From G965200765 sp965200765 (lineage in GTDB: Bacteria > Pseudomonadota > Gammaproteobacteria > Arenicellales > JAJDZL01), in the NCBI GenBank assembly GCA_965200765.1, contig OZ241380.1, forward strand, positions 2,852,001 through 2,916,000: DNA of 64,000 nucleotides, in the 5' to 3' direction. Positions 42,576 through 50,903 of this stretch are shown here, one piece after another; position 1 is the first letter of the stretch; each line of letters starts with the position of its first letter. The notes beneath the pieces were generated by a model, which saw only the letters and a list, made by a program, of their open reading frames with translations, was not told the DNA's origin and ran no database searches. Made by a program: the position numbers and the translations under genes.

Positions 42576-43751
42576 CTAATGAACTAATTGTTCTGGCTCA
42601 GTACCTTCGTTAAGAATATCCAAGTATTCGGTGTAGACAAATATCTTGCCGCGTCGCTTGCCTGTTATTTCGCTTACTACTCCAAAGTCTTCCAGAACTT
42701 TGATGCCAGAAGCGATTACACTATTCCCGAGTTTCGTCTTGTCTTCAAGTTCTTTAATCGTAAATAACGGACGTTCTTGGAATGCTTGGTGCAACCGAAG
42801 TGCAGAATTTGCTTTTCGGCCGCTCTGACGAATTTTCGATCTATCTTCATTAAACAAGTCAATTAAATTTTGCGCCGTGTCAACTGCACTAAGTGCAGTT
42901 GCTTCTATACCTTCAAGAAAAAATACAAGCCATGCCTCCCAGTCGCCGCCCTTTCGAACCTCGTTTAGTAAATCATAATAAACTTCACGATGCAATTTAA
43001 AGTACAAACTCAAATACAATAGTGGTTGAGTTACTATACGATCATTCCACAACATCAACAAGATGAGCATCCTGCCCACTCTGCCGTTTCCATCAAGAAA
43101 AGGGTGTATTGTTTCAAACTGAACATGGACCATCCCTGCTTTTATCAGAGGTGGTAATCGAGAGTCATTCGAATGTATAAATTTTTCCAGATCAGACATG
43201 CAATCTGGCAAAAAATGAGAAGGCGGAGGTACGAACCTGGCAGTACCAGGTCGAGTTCCACCAATCCAGTTTTGCGATTTGCGAAACTCACCCGGCATCT
43301 TCTGGTTGCCTATTCCAGTCGACAATAGGAGTTCATGCATTTCCTTAATTAACCGATTGGACAGCGGGAATCCTCCTTCCATTCGATTTATGCCGTGCTC
43401 CAATGCAGTGACACAATTTGATACTTCCGCTACTTCATCTATAAGTGCAACCGATGCTTCGTTAATTTCATAACGCAACAAATCTGACAATGTAGACCAA
43501 ATTCCTTCAATTTGAGACGAAAGAACCGCTTCTTTTCGAACATACGAGTAGATAAAAATGGTTGGGTCAGGAAGCCTTTCAGCAATACCTTCAAGTTTAC
43601 CCAATGCGGTGCATGCTCTTCCGTATTGTGGAAGTAAGTCAACAAGATCAATTTCAGGAGTTGGGGGCAGTGGAAATGGTACAAATGCCTTAACCTGCTC
43701 CCCACCTCCGGTAGTTATTTCATATCTGCCAGTATTTTTTCGGTACATCAC
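42576..43751 (-). CDS. Fic-domain protein (putative AMPylase, class II)
   Basis: 391 residues. The Fic active site HPFLDGNGRVGR (His216) is intact. An N-terminal inhibitory helix with the SxxxEG pattern (Ser78-Glu82 in SSQIEGIWSTL) marks a self-inhibited class II Fic protein. The C-terminus holds a winged-helix-like part (TIKELEDKTKLGNSVIASGIKVLEDFGVV). Such proteins transfer AMP to target proteins; their targets are mostly unknown. Low G+C and location beside the restriction pair suggest an accessory origin. Confidence 0.9.
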   Translation of the reverse strand: MMYRKNTGRYEITTGGGEQVKAFVPFPLPPTPEIDLVDLLPQYGRACTALGKLEGIAERLPDPTIFIYSYVRKEAVLSSQIEGIWSTLSDLLRYEINEASVALIDEVAEVSNCVTALEHGINRMEGGFPLSNRLIKEMHELLLSTGIGNQKMPGEFRKSQNWIGGTRPGTARFVPPPSHFLPDCMSDLEKFIHSNDSRLPPLIKAGMVHVQFETIHPFLDGNGRVGRMLILLMLWNDRIVTQPLLYLSLYFKLHREVYYDLLNEVRKGGDWEAWLVFFLEGIEATALSAVDTAQNLIDLFNEDRSKIRQSGRKANSALRLHQAFQERPLFTIKELEDKTKLGNSVIASGIKVLEDFGVVSEITGKRRGKIFVYTEYLDILNEGTEPEQLVH

Positions 43752-44156
43752 TTTTACTCGTCAAATCAGAATTACTTGGTTACTGCATTTCGAATGCCTA
43801 AAAGGAACATGGCCTTGGCCAATGAAAATTTTGTATCAAACAGAATGCTTACGTCTATGAACACGCATGTACAGGATTTTACATTAAAGTTGACAACTCA
43901 GACTTTTGGGCATCGTCCCGAATTAACGGGTCTCGATTGTGCCTAGCCGCCATGCAACTAACACAGCAACACCGTGGTCGTAATCTCTATCTTGTGCATA
44001 TCCAGTCCCGCGGCACGCGCATAGACAGCTTGAAATTTTGTGTATACTATAACAAATCCTGATTGTTTAAGGAGATTAAATTCTCAATATGATTTACAAA
44101 TGGTGATAGCTTCATCTGAATTTCCGAAATTGTCTTCGATTTACTCTTGTTGCTCT
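43752..44156. other. Intergenic region, no gene recognised
   Basis: 405 bases between the Fic gene start and the tandem repeat array. Several short frames exist but none with a supported start or motif. AAGGAG at about 44069 precedes only a five-codon frame. No tRNA was seen. Confidence 0.4.
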
Positions 44157-44580
44157 TTGTTCACACGCGAAGTGAAAATAACGTATCAGCTTATTCTCTT
44201 GAACGGAATAACTGACATCGTTATTCCGAGTTCACGCCTGAAATCAAAATAGCAGGCCGCCTTATCCTCTTGAACGGAATAGCGAACACCGTTATTCCGA
44301 GTTCACGCCCGAAGTCAAAATAACGAGCCACCTTATCCTCTTGAACAGAATAGCGGACACCGTTATTCCGGGTTCACGCCTGAAATCAAAATAGCAGGCC
44401 GCCTTATTCTCTTGAACAGAATAGCGAACACCGTTATTCCGGGTTCACGCCCGAAATCAAAATAGCAGGCCGCCTTATACTCTTGAACGGAATAGCGGAC
44501 ACCGTTATTCCGGGTTCACGCCTGAAATCAAAATAACGAGTCGCCTTATTCTCCTGAACGGGATAGTTTGTTCAAACCTG
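44157..44580. repeat. Array of 71-bp tandem repeats with internal hairpins
   Basis: Units begin with CTTATtCTCttGAAC at 44190, 44261, 44332, 44403, 44474 and 44545: five exact 71-base steps, plus a degenerate half-unit before (44157-44189) and a partial one at the end. Each unit holds a hairpin built from GGAATA and TATTCC arms, extended in some copies to a 10-bp stem around ACA (GCGGACACCG core) and flanked by GAAC/GTTC. Several units also hold a second one (GCCTG ... CAGGC). Copies differ by a few bases, in a pattern suggesting alternating subtypes. The array abuts the stop codon of the proline-racemase-family gene. No ORF, spacer diversity or known repeat family was recognised; it is not a CRISPR. 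Confidence 0.9.
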
Positions 44581-45606
44581 AAAACCCCAAGTATCACTGA
44601 GACGATAACCCTCCGGCCACGGATCGCTTGGGTCCAACATGTGCTGGTGGATACCTGTTATCCATGCACGGCCTGAAATTTCTGGCACGATTGCCGGAAC
44701 ATTGTTGCCGACTGCAGTAACACCGGCAATTCGGCCCGTAAATGTCGAATTGATGATTGATGTTGCTGTAAAGGTTTCGCCAACTTTCATTTGTCCTTTC
44801 GAATGAAACAGAGCCATCCGCGCAGATACAGCAGTTCCTGTCGGTGAACGATCAACTTTGCCGGGTCTTACGGCTACTGCAGACTTGGCACTGATACCAG
44901 TCTCGGTCATCTGCGGACTGCCGGCAAACAGACAAAATGATATGTGATTCCAGTCGGGAATTTCCGGATGAGAAAATCCAATTTGCTCGTTTGCCGCAAC
45001 GGTGATTCGCATACCTGTCTCGGCCATTTGACGCGCTTCATCTTCCGTAATTTGAAATCCAATCTCCTCCGCGTCAACAACCACAAAACTGTCGCCGCCG
45101 TACGCGGTATCCACTGTCAGTGTCTTGAAACCATCCAACTCCAGTGCACAATCCAGTTTCTGCACAAATGAAGGCAGATTTTGCACTTTGATGCGCTCCG
45201 CTTTTCCATCGCGACACTTCGCTTCGACGTGTACCAATCCACCCGGGGCTTCAAGCACCAAATTCGTAACCGGTTCAGTCATCGGAAGTATGCCACCATC
45301 AAGCAAAACAGTGGATACACAAATCGAATTTGAACCGGACATCGGCGGTGAATCTTCCGGCTCCATAATGATGAACCCCATACGTGCATCAGGATGCTTG
45401 GGCGGCACTAGCAGGTTTACATGTCTGAACACACCGCCGCGTGGTTCATTCAGGACAAAATTTCGCAGTACGTTATCGCGGGCAATGAAATTCCTTTGCT
45501 CCCATAGAGTGTCACCCGGCGGCGGTTCGACACCACCAACAATAACATCGCCGACCTCGCCTTCAGCATGTGCGGAAATTACATGAATCGTGCGACTGCT
45601 TCGCAT
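44572..45606 (-). CDS. Proline racemase-family protein with Ser/Thr active-site pair
   Basis: 344 residues of the proline racemase/hydroxyproline epimerase/trans-3-hydroxyproline dehydratase fold. The two catalytic positions read MSGSNS (Ser90, where racemases have MCGH) and DRSPTGTAVSAR (Thr256, where they have a second Cys). Known pairs are Cys/Cys (racemase and epimerase), Ser/Cys (some 4-hydroxyproline epimerases) and Cys/Thr (trans-3-hydroxyproline dehydratase); Ser/Thr is atypical. It is the last gene of an operon with an enolase-superfamily enzyme and an amino-acid ABC transporter, which points to hydroxyproline or a related imino acid. Confidence 0.85.
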   Translation of the reverse strand: MRSSRTIHVISAHAEGEVGDVIVGGVEPPPGDTLWEQRNFIARDNVLRNFVLNEPRGGVFRHVNLLVPPKHPDARMGFIIMEPEDSPPMSGSNSICVSTVLLDGGILPMTEPVTNLVLEAPGGLVHVEAKCRDGKAERIKVQNLPSFVQKLDCALELDGFKTLTVDTAYGGDSFVVVDAEEIGFQITEDEARQMAETGMRITVAANEQIGFSHPEIPDWNHISFCLFAGSPQMTETGISAKSAVAVRPGKVDRSPTGTAVSARMALFHSKGQMKVGETFTATSIINSTFTGRIAGVTAVGNNVPAIVPEISGRAWITGIHQHMLDPSDPWPEGYRLSDTWGFQV

Positions 45607-45621
45607 TGCATTCGTGCGTTA

Positions 45622-46728
45622 TTATTTGATTTGCAACACTGGTTCGCCCAGCACTTCATCAAAAACCGGTTCAACACCCAAACCCGGCTTGTCGGACGCT
45701 TTCATTTTGCCATTGATTCGCCGCGGTGCTCCGTCAGCGACTGTCACAGTGCAGTATGAGTTGAAATCCGTAGCCGAGAAGCAAAAATCTTCTGGTGTTG
45801 ACTGGGCCAAATGGGCAATCGCAGCTGTGACAATATCTCCTCCCCAGGTATCCTCGATCGTCATTGGAATTCCCGACCGCACACAAATATCCCGCATCAA
45901 CCGGGCAGTAGTCAACCCACCCACCTTGGAGATTTTCAAATTGATAATATCCATTGCGTCGTCAGCAATTCCGCGCAACAATTCTTCCGGTCCGCCAATC
46001 ACTTCATCCAATATAAACGGCTTTGCAGTACGGTTGCGAATTGAAAGGCTTTCTCTGTAGCTCGGGCAAGGTTGTTCCACATAGACATCCAGTTCTGCAA
46101 TTGCATCGACGACGCGTGCCGCCTCGGATTGCGTCCAGCCGGTATTCGCATCCGCAACCAGTATGTCTTCGGGATTCAGGACGTTTCGTGCTGCATGAAT
46201 TCGCTCGATATCCTCGCTGGCATCACCGCCGACTTTCAATTGAAATTTTTTGTAGCCTTCCTCGCGGTAACCCTTGATCTTGGCCGCCATCACCTCGGAA
46301 GGTTCCTGGGAAATTGCACGATAGAGATCTATCTCATCCTGCATTGTCCCACCGAGCAAAGCATGCACGGGCAACTTCACCGCTTTCCCCAAAATGTCCC
46401 AGCATGCGACATCGAGGGGTGCCTTGGCGTACGGATGCCCCAGCAACGCCTTGTTCATCACCTGATTAATGTCATTTAAATTCCGCGGGTCCTTGCCAAT
46501 CAAATGCGGAGCAACTTCGGCGATTCCGGTGCGCACACCGGCCGGATAGGACGGAAGATAGTTTGATCCCAAGGGACAACACTCTCCGAAACCGGAAATT
46601 CCCTCGTCGGTTCGCACCTCGACAACTGTACTGTCAAATACTTCCACATAATTTCCATCTGACCAAGTGTACCGGCCTTCCTTGATTGGCAAATCAACCT
46701 GCCAGACAGTAATTTCAGTAATTTTCAT
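45622..46728 (-). CDS. Enolase-superfamily enzyme, cis-3-hydroxy-L-proline dehydratase-like
   Basis: 368 residues of the mandelate racemase/muconate cycloisomerase group. Metal ligands fit Asp193 (VADANTG), Glu218 (VEQPC) and Asp241 or Glu242 (LDEVI), with catalytic candidates Lys165 (FQLKVGGD; the preceding KxK lysine is replaced by Gln163) and Lys265/Lys268 (KISKVGG). The N-terminus GRYTWSDGNYVEVFDSTVV matches my memory of the cis-3-hydroxyproline dehydratase of Labrenzia aggregata, which is also encoded beside proline-racemase-family genes and an amino-acid ABC transporter. ATG 46728 lies 4 bases after the ATPase stop; the longer frame is inside the ATPase gene. Confidence 0.8.
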   Translation of the reverse strand: MKITEITVWQVDLPIKEGRYTWSDGNYVEVFDSTVVEVRTDEGISGFGECCPLGSNYLPSYPAGVRTGIAEVAPHLIGKDPRNLNDINQVMNKALLGHPYAKAPLDVACWDILGKAVKLPVHALLGGTMQDEIDLYRAISQEPSEVMAAKIKGYREEGYKKFQLKVGGDASEDIERIHAARNVLNPEDILVADANTGWTQSEAARVVDAIAELDVYVEQPCPSYRESLSIRNRTAKPFILDEVIGGPEELLRGIADDAMDIINLKISKVGGLTTARLMRDICVRSGIPMTIEDTWGGDIVTAAIAHLAQSTPEDFCFSATDFNSYCTVTVADGAPRRINGKMKASDKPGLGVEPVFDEVLGEPVLQIK

Positions 46729-46732
46729 TGAT

Positions 46733-47455
46733 TCATCGTACCTTTGCCAGAAATTGCCGTGTCCGGTCGGATTCAGGGTTGTTGAAAATTTGTTTCGGTG
46801 AACCGATTTCCTCAATCATTCCTTCGTGAACATAAGCAATTCGGTCCGAAACATCTCGTGCAAAACCCATTTCATGGGTAACACAAATCATTGTCATACC
46901 TTCTTCTGCCAACAGTCGCATTGTATCAAGCACTTCTCCGACAAGTTCCGGATCAAGCGCAGATGTTGCTTCGTCAAACAGCATGTAATCTGGCTCCATG
47001 GCCAAAGCCCGTGCAATTGCCAATCGTTGTTGCTGACCGCCGGACAACGCATTCGGGTAACTGTTCAACTTGTCGTCCAGGCCCACATGCTCCAGTTGCT
47101 TTATTGCAACATCCTTTGCGTCGGACCGAGACAACTTCCGCACGATGCGTGGCGCCAGTGCAACATTCTCCAAGGCGGTCAAATGCGGAAAACTGTTCCA
47201 TTGCTGAAAAACCATTCCAAGTTTTTGTCGCAGTTGGTTCAAGTTCGTTTTCTTGTCATGAACATCCACACCGTCAATGACGATTTGCCCTTGATCTATG
47301 CTTTCCAGTCCATTGATACAGTACAGCAATGTAGATTTGCCAGATCCGGAGGCACCGACTATGCTCAGCACTTCGCCATTCTGTACAGCAAGATCTATCC
47401 CTTGCAAAACCTGCAGGTTGCCAAAAGTCTTATGTACGTTTTCAATCTGAATCAT
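46733..47455 (-). CDS. Polar amino-acid ABC transporter ATP-binding protein
   Basis: 240 residues from ATG 47455, whose ATG overlaps the permease stop (ATGA). Walker A GASGSGKST, Q-loop VFQQWNSFPHLTALENV, signature LSGGQQQRLAIARAL, Walker B YMLFDEATSALDPE and the H-loop THEMGFA all belong to the GlnQ/HisP subgroup. It powers uptake by the two permeases encoded upstream. Confidence 0.95.
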   Translation of the reverse strand: MIQIENVHKTFGNLQVLQGIDLAVQNGEVLSIVGASGSGKSTLLYCINGLESIDQGQIVIDGVDVHDKKTNLNQLRQKLGMVFQQWNSFPHLTALENVALAPRIVRKLSRSDAKDVAIKQLEHVGLDDKLNSYPNALSGGQQQRLAIARALAMEPDYMLFDEATSALDPELVGEVLDTMRLLAEEGMTMICVTHEMGFARDVSDRIAYVHEGMIEEIGSPKQIFNNPESDRTRQFLAKVR

Positions 47456-48114
47456 TGTGCCCAATTTCGTTCAAGACGATCAGCAGAACGCGCAACAATA
47501 TAAGACAACAGAAAATAGAAAGCACCAGCAACGGCCAGAATCAAAAACGGCTGCTGGGTGCGAGTAATCAATATTTGCGATGCTCTTAGCAATTCAACAT
47601 ACCCCAGAACCGATACCAGCGCACTGTCCTTCATCACACCCAAGGCAACACCCACCCAGGATGGAAATATGGCGCGCAAGCCAATCGGGCTGACAATGTA
47701 AATCATATCCTGCCAATAATTCAAACCCAGACTGCGCGAAGCCCGTCTGACCGGAAGTTCAACTGCCTCGATTCCGCTACGCCATACATTTGCAACCAGT
47801 GCGGCAGTATAAATCGTAAGCACAACTGTTCCGGACTGGAAGGGATCCAGTGACCAACCCATTATGGGAGCAAAATTGTAGAACAGCACCAATTGAATAA
47901 TCAACGGAACAGAACGGAATACATCCAGTACAGGCCCTAACGAGAAGGATCCCCAAATCCGTCCCTCGTAAAGCATCCAGCCAAACACCACACCAAGCAT
48001 GGTACCCAGGGAAATTGAAATCCCGGATATCATCAACGTGCGGAACGCGGCTTCCGCCAAATACCACAGGTCGCTCAGTTTAAAGCCGCTGAAGACAGAG
48101 ATGCCAGATTCCAT
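47452..48114 (-). CDS. Polar amino-acid ABC transporter permease 1
   Basis: 220 residues, about five membrane helices, with the HisM/GlnP family EAA loop RASRSLGLNYWQDMIYIVSP and N-terminal AAFRTLMISGISISLGTMLG. It pairs with the permease encoded 13 bases upstream as a heterodimer and overlaps the ATPase gene. Confidence 0.93.
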   Translation of the reverse strand: MESGISVFSGFKLSDLWYLAEAAFRTLMISGISISLGTMLGVVFGWMLYEGRIWGSFSLGPVLDVFRSVPLIIQLVLFYNFAPIMGWSLDPFQSGTVVLTIYTAALVANVWRSGIEAVELPVRRASRSLGLNYWQDMIYIVSPIGLRAIFPSWVGVALGVMKDSALVSVLGYVELLRASQILITRTQQPFLILAVAGAFYFLLSYIVARSADRLERNWAQ

Positions 48115-48127
48115 GATTCACCAAAGC

Positions 48128-48787
48128 TCAATATCTGAAGAGCCGGAAAGCCAGAACACGCGAAGAACCAATAATGACCTTCACAATTACGTAGTAGATC
48201 ACTGCAGTCACTGCGAAATATTCGAAAATCCGAAACGTCTTCGACGCAAAAAACTGTGTTTCACCAGACAGTTCCCGAAATCCGACCAGCATTCCCAATG
48301 ACGACATCAATACTGCCCATACCATCTGATTGGTCATCGGGTAATACACCACTCGCAATACTTGCGGAACAATGATTCTTGCATTGGCCTGCAATGCTGT
48401 CATCCCCAAGCTACGCGCGGCACGAATCTGAGTCTCGGGAATCGATTGAATTCCTCCGCGGAAGTTTTCCGCCAGATAGCCGGCATTGTTGAATGTCAGT
48501 CCGGACAATACAATCCAGTAAGGTGACAGGTGCAATCCAAAGGCACCGAGTCCGAAACCAAAAAAGAACAGTTGAAACAGAACCGGTGTATTTCTGGCAA
48601 GTTCTATCCATGAGACCGAAAACCAGCTCAGCGGCCGGTTTCCGTACATGCGCATGAACGCCAGAATCAAGCCGATCACAACTCCGGCAATCATTGACAA
48701 CGCTGCAACTTCAAGAGTTACAAGGCCCGCCTGAAGCAAGTCCGGCAGACTACGAAATACAGGCCGCCAATGGAAGTTGTAATCCAT
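48128..48787 (-). CDS. Polar amino-acid ABC transporter permease 2
   Basis: 219 residues of the same family: ELARNTPVLFQLFFFGFGLG and the EAA loop RAARSLGMTALQANARIIVPQ. Together the two permeases make the membrane channel. The gene lies after the intercistronic hairpin that follows the binding-protein gene. Confidence 0.93.
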   Translation of the reverse strand: MDYNFHWRPVFRSLPDLLQAGLVTLEVAALSMIAGVVIGLILAFMRMYGNRPLSWFSVSWIELARNTPVLFQLFFFGFGLGAFGLHLSPYWIVLSGLTFNNAGYLAENFRGGIQSIPETQIRAARSLGMTALQANARIIVPQVLRVVYYPMTNQMVWAVLMSSLGMLVGFRELSGETQFFASKTFRIFEYFAVTAVIYYVIVKVIIGSSRVLAFRLFRY

Positions 48788-48806
48788 GGAGAGTATTCGG
48801 GGAGAG

Positions 48807-48839
48807 CCGCACCTTCGTCAAGGGTAGACGAAGGTGCGG
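48807..48839 (-). other. Intercistronic hairpin between binding protein and permease
   Basis: Perfect 13-bp stem, CCGCACCTTCGTC (48807-48819) and GACGAAGGTGCGG (48827-48839), with a 7-base loop and no T-tract. It sits in the 64 bases between the binding-protein stop and permease 2. Such hairpins in ABC operons protect the upstream message so that the binding protein is made in excess. Confidence 0.8.
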
Positions 48840-48851
48840 AGGAAACTAAGA

Positions 48852-49655
48852 TTAATACATTACGCCGGGAATGCGGAGTGGAGGTGCTTCACCACCTACG
48901 AAACCGCCCCACAGTTCCTGATATCTGCCGGAACGAACCTGATGAGTAACAAAAAGGTTAATGTAGTTCAACCAGGTTACATCCTTTCGTGGTACTACAA
49001 CCGATGTGTAGTCGGTAGTCCATGGCATACGCGGCCCTGCAATGACTGTGTCATATTGGTCCACAATTGGCTTGACAGCCGTATTGGTTGTTATGCCAAC
49101 ATCCGCCTTGCCTTGCGCAACTGCCAGAAAAACCTCGTTCTCGGACTGGTATCCCTGATACATATCTTCAACACCCCACTCTTTGGCATATTTCAGATAT
49201 TCGATTTCAGGGACTGTTCCAACTGCCGCCGCAACACGAACGCCTTTCAGATCCTCGAAATTCATCACACCACTGTCTTTGCCTACAACAGCCTGGGCAT
49301 AGTAAATCGCGTAAGGAATACTAAAACCGACTGTTTTGGCACGTTCCAGTGTATCGGATGTTGCTCCGAACACCACATCTGCCCGATTGGCCACAATGAC
49401 TGGCAATCGCTCGGACCAAGTCAGCGGCAACAGTTCGAGATCGACTCCAAGCACACCGGCAAGATCCTTGCAATACTCTACATCGAATCCTGCGGGATCG
49501 TTGTTTTCATCGTAGTAGCCGATAGGCGGAAAATCAAGAACAACGCCACAACGCAGTTTTCCTGCATCAATTACATCGTCTAGTTTGTCGGCAGAAACCG
49601 GTGCAACAAACAAGGCCAGCACGGCACCCGCCAAGATCAGATTTTTTATCCTCAT
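48852..49655 (-). CDS. Periplasmic amino-acid-binding protein (ABC transporter)
   Basis: 267 residues with a signal peptide (MRIKNLILAGAVLALFVAPVSA) and the SBP_bac_3 fold: GKLRCGVVLDFPPIGYYDENN, GFDVEYCKDLAGVLGVDLELLP, ADVVFGATSDTLERAKTVGFSIPY. First gene of the operon SBP - permease - permease - ATPase - enolase-like - racemase-like. The ligand is probably a hydroxyproline or similar imino acid because of the enzymes, but this is inference. Confidence 0.92.
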   Translation of the reverse strand: MRIKNLILAGAVLALFVAPVSADKLDDVIDAGKLRCGVVLDFPPIGYYDENNDPAGFDVEYCKDLAGVLGVDLELLPLTWSERLPVIVANRADVVFGATSDTLERAKTVGFSIPYAIYYAQAVVGKDSGVMNFEDLKGVRVAAAVGTVPEIEYLKYAKEWGVEDMYQGYQSENEVFLAVAQGKADVGITTNTAVKPIVDQYDTVIAGPRMPWTTDYTSVVVPRKDVTWLNYINLFVTHQVRSGRYQELWGGFVGGEAPPLRIPGVMY

Positions 49656-49879
49656 TACATCCTCCCTCAGTTAAGAGCTTCGTTATTAAAGGATTAGAAC
49701 GGATAATAATACTTCAAATCTGTTTGTATTTCTCTTGCGCGTAATGAGACCAAAACTCGGTCGGATACGATAATGACACAACGGGCAAGCACACCGCTGT
49801 TTTCGTATGACCAATGCACACTGCAAGTTCTGCTGATAGCAACAGACAGCGAAGAATTGCTCACCGGGGTTGAGCGTTG
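49656..49879. other. Intergenic region between the ABC operon and the methyltransferase
   Basis: No gene seen. Just after the methyltransferase stop (minus strand) the sequence GGTTGA-caacgc-TCAACC could form a 6-bp hairpin, without a T-tract. The promoter of the ABC operon should lie here on the minus strand but no clear boxes were picked out. Confidence 0.35.
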
Positions 49880-50902
49880 TCAACCTGATTCAATCATCAG
49901 CAAGTGTCGCCCCAGTCGCTTTGCCAATTCGATTGGTACCGCATTACCGATTTGTCTTGCAATCTCGTTGTTTGTCCCAAAGAAGACATAATCATCCGGA
50001 AATGACTGAAGGGCTGCCGCTTCTCTGAGAGATATAGCTCGATTCTGCTGTGGATGCCCAAAACGCCCATTCGACAAACTGTTGCACCGACTAGTCAATG
50101 TCGGTGCTACATCGTCCCAACGCAGACGACCATATACATCGGTGTAGCCCGTATGTTCACGGCTGTGGCAATGGAGTTTCAAATGGTCAGGCCACGACCT
50201 TCGGTCACCGCCGTCAGATGGCGTGAATCGTAGTCGTTCCAAATTCAATTCAGAAAGTCTTGCTGCTACATGGTTATTCACCGAACCGTGGTTCTCACCA
50301 GCAACTATCTTCGGCAGGTGAGATATGGCATCTCTCACAGTTCGAAATGGTTGGTTCTCTTCACCAAATTCAGGCGCAGGAAGAGTTGGCACTTTGTTTT
50401 TGGCGGCAATCAAAACCAATCGCTTGCGATTTTGGGGAACACCGAAGTGTTTGGCGTTTAGAACTTCATGTTTGCAATTGTAGTTGTATTTCCTCAATGT
50501 ATTCAAAAATCTTCGATATGTGCTATATCCAAGAACTTTGGCCATACCAGGTACATTTTCCATCAACACGTAATCTGGTAATACTGATTCTACTTGTCTG
50601 CCAAACTCACTAAGAAGTCTCGCACTATCAGACTTGGGGCTACTCTTTCTGTGATGACTGAAAGGCTGGCAAGGAGCACATCCTGCAAACAGTAGCTTTT
50701 CATTTTCAGAGCAATGTTTCTTCAACAATTCTGAGTTTACTTTCTTGATATCTTCTCTGATGAATTCTATTCCCTTGTTGTTGTATTCGTAGGTAGCTTG
50801 ACAACTACTATCTATATCAAGACCTGCAACCACGTCAATTCCTGATTGCACCAATCCACGCGTTAACCCTCCGGCGCCGCAAAAAAAGTCTATTGCTTTC
50901 AT
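49880..50902 (-). CDS. DNA (cytosine-5) methyltransferase
   Basis: 340 residues from ATG 50902, which lies one base after the response-regulator stop (TAG-A-ATG). Motif I FFCGAGGLTRGL (6-17), motif IV GCAPCQPFS with catalytic Cys78, motif VI MENVPG, motif VIII RKRLVLIAA, and C-terminal motif X QIGNAVPIELAKRLG are all present, so it is probably active. The variable region between VIII and IX (about 190-265) sets the target. No cognate endonuclease is adjacent. It is translationally coupled to a response regulator and kinase, an unusual context for a C5 methylase. Confidence 0.93.
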   Translation of the reverse strand: MKAIDFFCGAGGLTRGLVQSGIDVVAGLDIDSSCQATYEYNNKGIEFIREDIKKVNSELLKKHCSENEKLLFAGCAPCQPFSHHRKSSPKSDSARLLSEFGRQVESVLPDYVLMENVPGMAKVLGYSTYRRFLNTLRKYNYNCKHEVLNAKHFGVPQNRKRLVLIAAKNKVPTLPAPEFGEENQPFRTVRDAISHLPKIVAGENHGSVNNHVAARLSELNLERLRFTPSDGGDRRSWPDHLKLHCHSREHTGYTDVYGRLRWDDVAPTLTSRCNSLSNGRFGHPQQNRAISLREAAALQSFPDDYVFFGTNNEIARQIGNAVPIELAKRLGRHLLMIESG

Positions 50903-50903
50903 T

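Noticed and set aside
44157..44580. CRISPR array
   Set aside because: The 71-base units are near-identical along their full length, with no variable spacers, and no cas genes are nearby.
49880..50902. Methylase as part of a conventional type II restriction-modification system
   Set aside because: No endonuclease candidate lies next to it. Its direct neighbours are the response regulator on one side and the unrelated amino-acid transporter operon on the other.
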